DNA of 5,667 nucleotides, from assembly GCA_040880365.1 (NCBI GenBank), contig JBBDIO010000113.1, forward strand, positions 1-5,667. The letters are read 5' to 3'. This document shows positions 1-5,539 of this stretch, in pieces. The DNA comes from JBBDIO01 sp040880365. GTDB lineage: Bacteria > Chloroflexota > Anaerolineae > Caldilineales > Caldilineaceae. Both the position numbers and the translations under genes were made by a program. The notes below the pieces were generated by a model that worked only from the letters and a program-made list of their open reading frames with translations, was not told the origin of the DNA and did not search any database. Position 1 is the first letter of the stretch. Every line of letters begins with the position of its first letter.

Positions 1-1074
1 ATCGCTTTCTACAAAATTCAGATTGCGGTCGAAGATGGAATGTTGATATTCGTGCATGGAAAAATTGCTCAGCGCGGCGGAAACATGCAGGCTGGCCGAC
101 TGGGCAATGCCCACGCCGATGGTGGCATGGGGCATGACCCGGCAGTGAAACGCCTGGGCCATTTGGCAGACCTGCCAGAAGAAGGTGATGCCCATATGCG
201 CCATTTCGGGCTGAATGATGCTCATGCAGCGGTTGATGAAGCGCGGGCGATATTCATAGACCGTGCGCAGCTCTTCGCCAATTGCGACCGGGGTCTTGAC
301 CGCGCGTGCAACCGCGGCCTGCCCTTCCATATCTTCCGATTGGACGGGCGCTTCGGCGACAAAGAGATCGTATTCTTCGAGCTGGGTGATCAGCTTGATG
401 GCTTCCTGGTCGGTGTATTGCCAGTGAAAGTCGCAGAGGATTTTGGGGTCGGGGCCGATGGCCGCGCGCAGGGCTTCCATTTCGGCGAGTTCGCCATCGT
501 GCGCGACTGCGGCGGCGAATTTCACGGCGCTAAAGCCCTTTGCCATCCACTCGGCGGCCAGTTCGGCGCGGCCGGCGCGGGTGGCTTCGGGCAGACCCGA
601 TACATAGACGGGCAGCCGGGTGTGGCGTTGTGCGCCCAGCAGCTTGCAGACGGGCAGGCCGGTCAGTTTGCCGCGTAGATCCCACAGCGCCATATCCACG
701 CCCGCTAGCGCATCCACATAAAAGCCGCCAAAGAAGCCGCGCACACGCATCCCGTTATAGATGTCCTCGGTAATCGCCAGCCCATTGTGGGGGTCGCGGC
801 CCACCACAAACGGCTCGGCCAAATCCTGGAGAATCGACGCCACTGTGCCGGGCGAGACCACGCCGAAACTTTCGCCCCAGCCCACCGCGCCCGAAGCCGT
901 GGTGAGCTTTATCAATACCGAATGGTCGTGGATGCTGTAGACGGTGCGGTTGGCGGGGCGCACAAAATAGCCCCGTTCGCTGGCAGTGACACCGGGTTCC
1001 AGCGGTCCCAGATAGGGAACATCGCGCGGGATTTTGAGGGGAAACACTTCGATGGAAACGATACGTTCGCTCAT
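1..1074 (-). CDS. Enolase-superfamily (mandelate racemase-type) enzyme, probable sugar-acid dehydratase; C-terminus cut by window edge
   Basis: I translated 358 in-frame codons from ATG at 1074 to the left edge with no stop. An in-frame TAA on the minus strand at 1105-1107, with no other start codon in between, fixes the start; no clear Shine-Dalgarno site is visible. The N-terminal cap domain includes GWGES (65-69) and DMALWDLRGK (127-136). The barrel shows the three expected Mg ligands: D215 (LCDFHW), E241 (AEAP) and E267 (IGEE). The presumed dyad is E290 (QPEMAHMGIT) and H316 (MPHAT), with E342 after the last strand. On strand 2, K185 is present but the second Lys of the usual KxK is Ala187. 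H217 gives a D-x-H motif as in galactonate dehydratases. Superfamily members run near 380-400 residues, so roughly 25-40 are missing. From this I infer an acid-sugar dehydratase acting in the cytosol by enediolate chemistry. The family is secure; the substrate is not known. The gene diverges from the transporter at 1384. Confidence 0.9.
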   Translation of the reverse strand, partial: MSERIVSIEVFPLKIPRDVPYLGPLEPGVTASERGYFVRPANRTVYSIHDHSVLIKLTTASGAVGWGESFGVVSPGTVASILQDLAEPFVVGRDPHNGLAITEDIYNGMRVRGFFGGFYVDALAGVDMALWDLRGKLTGLPVCKLLGAQRHTRLPVYVSGLPEATRAGRAELAAEWMAKGFSAVKFAAAVAHDGELAEMEALRAAIGPDPKILCDFHWQYTDQEAIKLITQLEEYDLFVAEAPVQSEDMEGQAAVARAVKTPVAIGEELRTVYEYRPRFINRCMSIIQPEMAHMGITFFWQVCQMAQAFHCRVMPHATIGVGIAQSASLHVSAALSNFSMHEYQHSIFDRNLNFVESD

Positions 1075-1219
1075 GCTTTTGGGCTTTCTGTCTGGTGGCC
1101 TGGATTATCGGGTTTTAGATGGACAGAGAGACGCGTAGGTGGGGAGTGGCGTCGAAGATCATCCCTGTGTGCGTCCTACGATAACAAATCCTCAATTCTC
1201 TGTCGAACCTGCCGGCGGA

Positions 1220-1248
1220 TTGAAGAATCATTGGGTGGGTGCTATAGT
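1220..1248 (+). promoter_or_regulatory. Sigma70-like extended -10 promoter for the MFS transporter gene
   Basis: TTGAAG (1220-1225) and TATAGT (1243-1248) are separated by exactly 17 bases, and a TG at 1240-1241 sits one base before the -10, making an extended -10. Transcription would start near 1255, leaving a leader of about 130 bases before the ATG at 1384. This is the best promoter match in the window. It is read by eye, not scored. Confidence 0.6.
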
Positions 1249-1279
1249 GACTCGTCGTGCAAGAGCCTGCGCCTTAGGT

Positions 1280-1302
1280 TCATTCAGCAGTATCATTCAG
1301 CA
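1280..1302 (+). repeat. Short direct repeat TCATTCAGCA in the transporter leader
   Basis: The 10-mer TCATTCAGCA occurs at 1280-1289 and again at 1293-1302, a 13-base period. It lies about 25-50 bases downstream of the predicted transcription start and upstream of the start codon. It could be an operator for a roadblock-type repressor, or chance. Nothing else in the sequence decides this. Confidence 0.5.
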
Positions 1303-1383
1303 TAAACCCATCCAATCGCGTACTGTATTGCCTGTGCGCCTGTCCTGGCACGCATCGTAAGCTAGAAGCAAGCAACCTGCTGC

Positions 1384-2853
1384 ATGAAAACGCAAGAGAA
1401 GAAACCAACCGTCCCCCCGCATGACGATGCCGTGCCCGAGACATTCCGGCGGCGGCGGGTGACGACCGAGCCTGTCAAGCCCTGGGATCGCCGCTCGATC
1501 CTGATTGGGTTGATGGTGCCTATGGGCATGACGGTCCTAAATCTGTCTATGTTTGGGGTCGCGCTGCCCTTTATCCGCGACGGCTTCGACGCCGATCCCG
1601 ACGTGATCGCGTGGCTGGTCACCGCCTATACGCTGCCCTTTGTCATGTTCATGCCACTCTATGGCCGCCTGGGCGACGGGCTGGGCAAACGGCGACTCTT
1701 TACCATTGGCATCATTCTGTTTTTCATCGGCACGGGTCTCTGCCTCATGGCGGAGGAGATGTGGATGCTCTTCCTGGGGCGCATTGTGCAGGGGCTGGGC
1801 ACGGCAGGCGTCAATCCCCTGTGTATTGCGATTATCACCGAGCTTTTTCCGCCCAAGGAAAAGGGCAAGGCGATGGGAACGTGGAGTTCTACCGGCCCGG
1901 CAATCGGCATGTTGGGGCCGTTTTTGGGCGGCTTTCTGATTGACCGCTGGGGTTGGCAGACGATTTTTATCCCCGGTGTGGTGGCCTCGTTGATTGCGCT
2001 TTATGTTGTGCGCGATCGGGTGCCCAAACTCGCGCCCGAACCGCAGCATCACTTCCTGCGCAGCTTCGATTGGCTGGGCACGTTTCTGCTCAGTTGTTCG
2101 ATTGTCTTGCTGGTCTCCTATCTATCCAGCCGCATCCTCACTGGCGTGGCGCCGTTGCAGGACTGGCGGCTGCTGTTGCTGACCGTGGTGGCGTTCAGCA
2201 CGTTTTTGTGGTGGGAGCGACGCCACGCGCATCCGCTGGTGCCCCTCCACCTGTTCACAATCGGCGCATTTGGGCGATCTTCGCTGGCGGCCAGTCTGCG
2301 CATGTTTCTTATGAGCAGCGAAGGCTTTCTGGTGCCGCTCTATATGGCCGATATTCACGGGCTTTCGGGGTCGGAGGTGGGGTTCATGCTCACCTTGCAC
2401 GCCGGTTCCCTGCTCGTAACCGTGCGCCTGGGGGGCCAGATCGCCGACCGCTGGAATAGTCGTTGGCCTATGAATATCGGGTTTGGCCTGCAAGTGGGGA
2501 TGATGACCTATTTTGCCTTTTTGCCCGGCACTGTGCCCATATGGATGGCGGCCGCGGGCCTGGTCTTTCATGGGCTGGGCGCGGGGATGTCGCTGGCGGT
2601 GCTGCATCGGACGGCGCTGGATCAGGTGCCGCCCGAAGATTCGGGCGCGGCCGCCGGGCTGTATAGTATGTCGCGCTTCTTTGGCAGCATCATTGGCACC
2701 ACCCTGGGCGGTGTGGTGCTGGCGACTGCCCTGGCGCGCACCGCTGTGCCCATTGCAGCCTATCAAATCGGCTTTGGTTTTGTGGCACTGGTGGGCGTCT
2801 TTGCCTTTTTTGTCATTTGGGGAATCCGCGACCCTCAGCCACTGGCAGATTAG
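1384..2853 (+). CDS. Major facilitator superfamily transporter, DHA2-like (14 predicted helices)
   Basis: This 489-residue inner-membrane protein has a basic N-terminal tail (about residues 1-37) and, by hydrophobicity, 14 membrane segments, the DHA2 drug:H+ antiporter layout. Family motifs are clear. Motif A is GRLGDGLGKRR (94-104), with a partial second copy GGQIADRWNSR (350-360). Motif B is RIVQGLGTAG (133-142). Motif C is GPAIGMLGPFLGG (171-183). FDWLG (228-232) and PLVPLHLF (284-291) are also typical of DHA2. The TM1 motif usually reads like LDxTIVNVALP, but here it is LNLSMFGVALP (52-62), so the usual Asp is Asn53. An in-frame TAG at 1363-1365 makes the ATG at 1384 the first start; its Shine-Dalgarno is weak. 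The gene diverges from an enolase-family gene, so the cargo might be an organic or sugar acid rather than a drug; that is inference. No clear terminator follows it. Confidence 0.9.
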   Translation: MKTQEKKPTVPPHDDAVPETFRRRRVTTEPVKPWDRRSILIGLMVPMGMTVLNLSMFGVALPFIRDGFDADPDVIAWLVTAYTLPFVMFMPLYGRLGDGLGKRRLFTIGIILFFIGTGLCLMAEEMWMLFLGRIVQGLGTAGVNPLCIAIITELFPPKEKGKAMGTWSSTGPAIGMLGPFLGGFLIDRWGWQTIFIPGVVASLIALYVVRDRVPKLAPEPQHHFLRSFDWLGTFLLSCSIVLLVSYLSSRILTGVAPLQDWRLLLLTVVAFSTFLWWERRHAHPLVPLHLFTIGAFGRSSLAASLRMFLMSSEGFLVPLYMADIHGLSGSEVGFMLTLHAGSLLVTVRLGGQIADRWNSRWPMNIGFGLQVGMMTYFAFLPGTVPIWMAAAGLVFHGLGAGMSLAVLHRTALDQVPPEDSGAAAGLYSMSRFFGSIIGTTLGGVVLATALARTAVPIAAYQIGFGFVALVGVFAFFVIWGIRDPQPLAD

Positions 2854-2905
2854 GCAGCGGGCGCGCCTTGCGGGCTGCATTGGACGCAGAATGTGGCCCC
2901 AGCCT

Positions 2906-2971
2906 TTGACAGCATTTTGACGGGATAGTTTGAATCGCATCGTGTTACTCTGGGGGCAGTAAGGATAAACT
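2906..2971 (+). promoter_or_regulatory. Possible promoter region for the secreted-protein gene
   Basis: A consensus -35 hexamer TTGACA lies at 2906-2911 and TTGACG at 2917-2922, but neither has a good -10 at 16-18 bases. Possible -10 elements are TACTCT (2946-2951, preceded by TG at 2943-2944) and TAAACT (2966-2971). A small inverted repeat, TTACT (2945-2949) and AGTAA (2958-2962) around eight bases, overlaps them. The 140-base gap suggests the gene has its own promoter, but the exact elements are unresolved. Confidence 0.25.
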
Positions 2972-2993
2972 ACCAGAGGTTGGGATAGCACTG

Positions 2994-3767
2994 ATGCGCA
3001 CATTCATTCGCCAATTGATTCAAACGGTTGCCATAGTCACATTCATCTCCGCAGGGCTTTCGCTCATGGAACCTGTGCACGTTTCGGCTGCCGAGTTGGA
3101 CACCGGGTTGGCGACTGTGGCTGCAACACAGCCCGTCGAGGACGATTTTCAGGCGTGCGCGACCCTGATTGGTGAAGGCGCAGAGTGTGGTTGGGCAGAG
3201 TTTGACCCCAGCCAGTATGATCCCATCACCGGCGAACCCATTACCCAGACCGTTGCTGCTCCCCAGGATCTTCCCACCCCCCCGGATGATGGGGATGATG
3301 CCGGGCGCGTGGAAGAACCGCGGGTCCCTTGTGCAGATAGCCCCGATGGCGTCGCGGTATCGGCTACGCTGCCGTGTGATGTTGCGCCGCCGCCCGCCTC
3401 CCAGCAGGTGAAATGTCCCGTGCCGGTCGGCGAAGGTGTGGTCTGTACCGGACCCGAAATCCCCACCGACTTGCCGCCCCAGGCAAATCCGCCGGTCGAT
3501 ACGCCCGTGAGCGAGGAACCTGCGCCGGATGAAATCGTCGGCACCGATATCACGCCCGATAGCGGCGAGGAACCGGCCGCGCCGGTGATTGATGCTGCGC
3601 CAGAGGAAACAAACGGCGATGAAGTAAACAACGATGACACCAACAGCGACCCCTGCGAGAACTCTGTAGGCGAAGGTGTGGTCAGTTGCGGCCCCGAGAT
3701 GCCTGCCAGTGGGCAGGGGATCACGCTGTTGCGGATTTTTGTGCCGACCGTGAGTAGCCAGCAGTAG
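2994..3767 (+). CDS. Exported acidic, proline-rich protein with repeated cysteine motif; function unknown
   Basis: I do not recognise a known family in this 257-residue protein. The N-terminus is a Sec signal peptide: basic MRTFIR, a hydrophobic core at about 8-24, and a likely cleavage after A32 (VSA). The mature part is rich in Pro, Asp and Glu and has no further membrane segment. It has eight cysteines in four pairs: C55/C65, C113/C128, C141/C151 and C221/C232. Three pairs share C-x4-GEG-x(2-3)-C, and two of these continue into GPE-(I/M)-P. Residues 160-218 form an acidic, probably disordered linker. The C-terminus RIFVPTVSSQQ is hydrophobic. ATG at 2994 follows AGAGGT (2975-2980) by 13 bases, with a closer GGGA at 2982-2985. 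Disulfides would form outside the cytoplasm, so a surface or secreted structural or binding role is inferred. The gene may be co-oriented with the transporter only by chance. Confidence 0.8.
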   Translation: MRTFIRQLIQTVAIVTFISAGLSLMEPVHVSAAELDTGLATVAATQPVEDDFQACATLIGEGAECGWAEFDPSQYDPITGEPITQTVAAPQDLPTPPDDGDDAGRVEEPRVPCADSPDGVAVSATLPCDVAPPPASQQVKCPVPVGEGVVCTGPEIPTDLPPQANPPVDTPVSEEPAPDEIVGTDITPDSGEEPAAPVIDAAPEETNGDEVNNDDTNSDPCENSVGEGVVSCGPEMPASGQGITLLRIFVPTVSSQQ

Positions 3768-3828
3768 ACAACGGGTCATTGTGCAACTGGTACGTTTGTG
3801 GCCAATATGGGGAAATCAGGAAGAAATC

Positions 3829-3868
3829 AAAAGGCGAGAGTCATAGCGACTCCCGCCTTTTTTATTTT
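3829..3868. terminator. Bidirectional rho-independent terminator between convergent genes
   Basis: AAAAGGCG (3829-3836) pairs with CGCCTTTT (3854-3861), one A/C mismatch follows, then GAGTC (3838-3842) pairs with GACTC (3848-3852) around the loop ATAGC. The plus strand continues in a T tract (3858-3863, then ATTTT). The A run at 3829-3832 gives a shorter U tract in the other direction. It lies 62 bases past the stop of the secreted-protein gene and about 90 past that of the minus-strand enolase gene, so it can end both. Confidence 0.88.
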
Positions 3869-3892
3869 GTGCTATTCATGCGCGCACATGGC

Positions 3893-3913
3893 GTGAGATA
3901 ACTGCAATCTCAC
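3893..3913. other. Stem-loop just downstream of the second enolase gene
   Basis: GTGAGAT (3893-3899) and ATCTCAC (3907-3913) form a perfect 7-bp stem around the loop AACTGCA. It lies between the stop of the minus-strand gene and the terminator at 3829-3868. No T tract follows on either strand, so it is not itself a classical terminator. It could stabilise the 3' end of the mRNA. Confidence 0.5.
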
Positions 3914-3957
3914 CCCGCCATCGCACTCTGCAAATCGTACCCTGTAGCCTCTGCTGC

Positions 3958-5259
3958 CTAGCTCCAGAGCCGGTCGTTGCAGACGTCCACATTCCAGTTG
4001 TCCGTCGCCATGTCGAAGAACAGGGGATCGTTTTTGTCGATATGGGTGCGCATGAGGTCTTCGTTGATGTCGGTGAAGCCCAGCCCCGGTCCTTCGGGCA
4101 CGTCGATAAAGCCATCCTGAATCAGCGGATTGGACAGACCCGAAATCAGCTCGTTCCAGAGGGGATGGTCTACCGAGTGGTTTTCCAGCACCAGGAAATT
4201 TTCGGTGGCCGCGGCGCAGTGCACATTGGCCAGCGCCGAAATGGGCGAGCCGGCCATGTGCATCGCCATTGCCACGCCGTAATCCTGCGCGATGTCGCCC
4301 ACCTTCTTGGTTTCCAGAATGCCGCCCGAGCTTGCCAAATCGGGGTGGATGACACTCACCGCGCGGTTCTGCAAGAGGGGCAAAAAGCCTTCCTTGAGGT
4401 AGATGTCTTCGCCGGTGCAGGTGGGCGTCTGGACCGAATTGGAGAGCCGCACCCACTGGTCGGTAAACTGCCAGGGAATCATATCCTCGTACCAGGCGAG
4501 CGTGAACTTGTCCAGCGCTTGCCCCAGGCGGATGCAGGATTCGATGCCGATATGGCCGAAGTGATCCACGGCAATCGGAATTTCATAGCCGGTGACTGCG
4601 CGTACCGCTTCCACATAGTCGCACAAAATCCCGATGCCCTTGTCGGTGATCTGGATGCCCGTGAAGGGGTGCATGACGTTGCGGGTTTCGATCATGCCGG
4701 GGGGCGAAATCAGCGTGCCAGGGATACCCTTGAGCAGGCCAATGCCTATATCCATTTTGAGGAACTTGAAGCCCTGGTCCATGCGCGCCTTGAGGCGCTG
4801 GCCCATTTCGGTGCCGTCGGGCGTGGAATCGGTATCGCTATAGCAAAGGACCTTGTCGCGGAACTTGCCGCCCGCCAGCATATAGGCAGGCACGCCATAG
4901 GCCTTGCCGGCCAGATCCATGAGCGCCATTTCCACACCACATACGCCACCCGCCTGGCGTCCGTGGAAGCCAAATTGCTTGATCTTGCGGAACACCTTGT
5001 CGATGTTACAGGGATTTTCGCCGATCAGGCGGCTTTTGAGCAGCAGCGCATAGTTTTTGCTGGCGCCGTCGCGCACTTCGCCATAGCCGATTAGGCCCTG
5101 GTTGGTGTGGATCTGAATAATGGAGACGCGCATGGGAATTTTTGCCAGATTGGCAATGCGCAGGTCTGTGATGCGTAGGTCCGACGGGCGGGAGCTTGTG
5201 TTGATGTGGTCCTCTGGTCGCGCAACGGCGCGCGAGGAATCCGGGTTGGTCTGACTCAT
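3958..5259 (-). CDS. Enolase-superfamily (mandelate racemase-type) enzyme with long strand-2 loop; substrate unknown
   Basis: This 433-residue protein starts at ATG 5259, ten bases after AGGAG (5270-5274), and ends with TAG. Residues 1-26 are a polar extension. The cap domain follows, with GYGEVRDG (58-65) and VEMALMDLAGK (109-119), then the barrel. The expected Mg ligands are D232 (VDHFGH), E258 (WYEDMIP) and E284 (TGED). The dyad is D307 (HPDLASSGG) with H334 (MHMAGSP), and E353 or E359 lies near the end. Strand 2 carries K168-M-D170, so the usual KxK is KxD. About 64 residues separate K168 from D232, roughly twice the usual gap, giving a long loop as in mannonate dehydratase-like members. 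I infer an acid-sugar dehydratase, epimerase or cycloisomerase in the cytosol. The family is secure and the reaction open. The gene stands alone, convergent with the secreted-protein gene, and its upstream region carries the repeat array. Confidence 0.92.
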   Translation of the reverse strand: MSQTNPDSSRAVARPEDHINTSSRPSDLRITDLRIANLAKIPMRVSIIQIHTNQGLIGYGEVRDGASKNYALLLKSRLIGENPCNIDKVFRKIKQFGFHGRQAGGVCGVEMALMDLAGKAYGVPAYMLAGGKFRDKVLCYSDTDSTPDGTEMGQRLKARMDQGFKFLKMDIGIGLLKGIPGTLISPPGMIETRNVMHPFTGIQITDKGIGILCDYVEAVRAVTGYEIPIAVDHFGHIGIESCIRLGQALDKFTLAWYEDMIPWQFTDQWVRLSNSVQTPTCTGEDIYLKEGFLPLLQNRAVSVIHPDLASSGGILETKKVGDIAQDYGVAMAMHMAGSPISALANVHCAAATENFLVLENHSVDHPLWNELISGLSNPLIQDGFIDVPEGPGLGFTDINEDLMRTHIDKNDPLFFDMATDNWNVDVCNDRLWS

Positions 5260-5269
5260 TTGTTTTTGA

Positions 5270-5274
5270 CTCCT
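5270..5274 (-). promoter_or_regulatory. Shine-Dalgarno site for the second enolase gene
   Basis: CTCCT on the plus strand reads AGGAG on the minus strand, inside CAGGAGT, ten bases before ATG at 5259. It supports that start although the first 26 residues lie outside the conserved domain. Confidence 0.7.
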
Positions 5275-5302
5275 GTTGGTTTTTTTGTATTGAAGCTACC
5301 CT

Positions 5303-5331
5303 AGTTTACCCGAACCATGCGCCGTGAACAA
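5303..5331 (-). promoter_or_regulatory. Weak alternative promoter for the second enolase gene
   Basis: On the minus strand TTGTTC (5326-5331) and TAAACT (5303-5308) are 17 bases apart. Spacing is ideal but both hexamers are only partial matches. The element would give a leader of about 37 bases. I rate it below the TATAAA candidate farther upstream. Confidence 0.25.
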
Positions 5332-5372
5332 TCCGCATTTGCTCTGGTTTGTGTTTCGTTGACAACATGGCC

Positions 5373-5401
5373 TTTATAGGGGCCTGACATGCCTGTGACA
5401 T
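5373..5401 (-). promoter_or_regulatory. Candidate promoter for the second enolase gene, overlapped by the repeat array
   Basis: On the minus strand TATAAA (5373-5378) matches the -10 consensus at five of six bases. Seventeen bases upstream is ATGTCA (5396-5401), a partial -35 that is itself part of the 11-bp repeats. Transcription would begin near 5366, giving a leader of about 107 bases. A good -10, a poor -35 and repeats across the -35 suggest an activator-dependent promoter; this is inference. Confidence 0.45.
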
Positions 5402-5439
5402 GCCTGTGACATGACTGTGACGGTGAATTCAGCGCACTA
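5388..5439. repeat. Repeat cassette A: three 11-bp direct repeats plus a 19-bp conserved tail
   Basis: The units CATGCCTGTGA (5388-5398), CATGCCTGTGA (5399-5409) and CATGACTGTGA (5410-5420) are contiguous with an exact 11-base period. They are followed by CGGTGAATTCAGCGCACTA (5421-5439). The last two units and the tail (5399-5439) recur at 5540-5580 with three mismatches in 41 bases. The one-helical-turn period suggests side-by-side binding of a regulator on one face of the DNA. Confidence 0.85.
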
Positions 5440-5508
5440 ATGCCTAGTTAAGTTGAAGTTTGTATTTGTCGTAGGTCGCGTCTCCTGACGTGACATGGGT
5501 CTACAGGG

Positions 5509-5537
5509 TTGTCACAGCAGGAGCTGTGACCTACTGT
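5509..5537 (+). promoter_or_regulatory. Weak rightward promoter candidate overlapping the inverted repeat
   Basis: TTGTCA (5509-5514) and TACTGT (5532-5537) are 17 bases apart on the plus strand. The -35 matches five of six bases; the -10 keeps only the key T, A and final T. The inverted repeat at 5511-5530 covers most of the -35 and the spacer, an operator-like position. No downstream gene is confirmed within the window. Confidence 0.3.
5511..5530. repeat. Perfect inverted repeat GTCACAGC-AGGA-GCTGTGAC
   Basis: GTCACAGC (5511-5518) and GCTGTGAC (5523-5530) are exact reverse complements around AGGA. The arms contain the same TGTGA/TCACA word as the neighbouring direct repeats, here in everted orientation. 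It may be a dimer binding site or an RNA hairpin. No T tract follows, so it is not a terminator. Confidence 0.75.
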
Positions 5538-5539
5538 AA

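Larger units (their letters stand above)
1075..1383. other. Divergent intergenic region between enolase-family gene and transporter gene
   Basis: These 309 bases lie between two divergent start codons. I see no supported gene: the short open frames here lack family features and overlap the promoter. The rightward promoter at 1220-1248 is convincing. For the leftward gene there are only weak candidates. On the minus strand these are TTGTTA (1182-1187), 18 bases, then GATGAT (1158-1163), and separately a GATAAT hexamer (1104-1109) with no matching -35. A 10-base direct repeat lies at 1280-1302 in the transporter's leader. Confidence 0.6.

Noticed and set aside
40..678. 212-codon plus-strand frame over the left enolase gene
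   Set aside because: It is a shadow of the minus-strand enzyme, whose metal ligands and catalytic residues are intact.
787..1305. Plus-strand frame running from the left enolase gene into the intergenic region, and a small one at 1139-1360
   Set aside because: Both cross the predicted promoter at 1220-1248, and neither shows protein-like features.
2854..2878. Terminator after the transporter, from GCAGC (2854-2858) and GCTGC (2874-2878)
   Set aside because: The stem is only 5 bp with a 15-base loop and no T tract follows.
2122..3003. 293-codon open frame on the minus strand opposite the transporter
   Set aside because: Composition is the mirror of a hydrophobic gene, there is no recognisable motif, and the plus-strand frame has complete MFS signatures.
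2970..3779. 269-codon and 191-codon (3149-3724) minus-strand frames opposite the secreted-protein gene
   Set aside because: Because these frames are long I compared both strands. The plus frame has a signal peptide, a ribosome binding site, a repeated cysteine motif and a terminator in the right place; the minus frames have none of these.
4042..5094. 350-codon open frame on the plus strand opposite the second enolase gene
   Set aside because: It is antisense to a protein with clear family motifs, has no domain features of its own, and reflects codon bias in the real gene.
5359..5380. Plus-strand promoter from TTGACA (5359-5364) and TATAGG (5375-5380)
   Set aside because: The spacer is only 10 bases, too short for a sigma70-type promoter.
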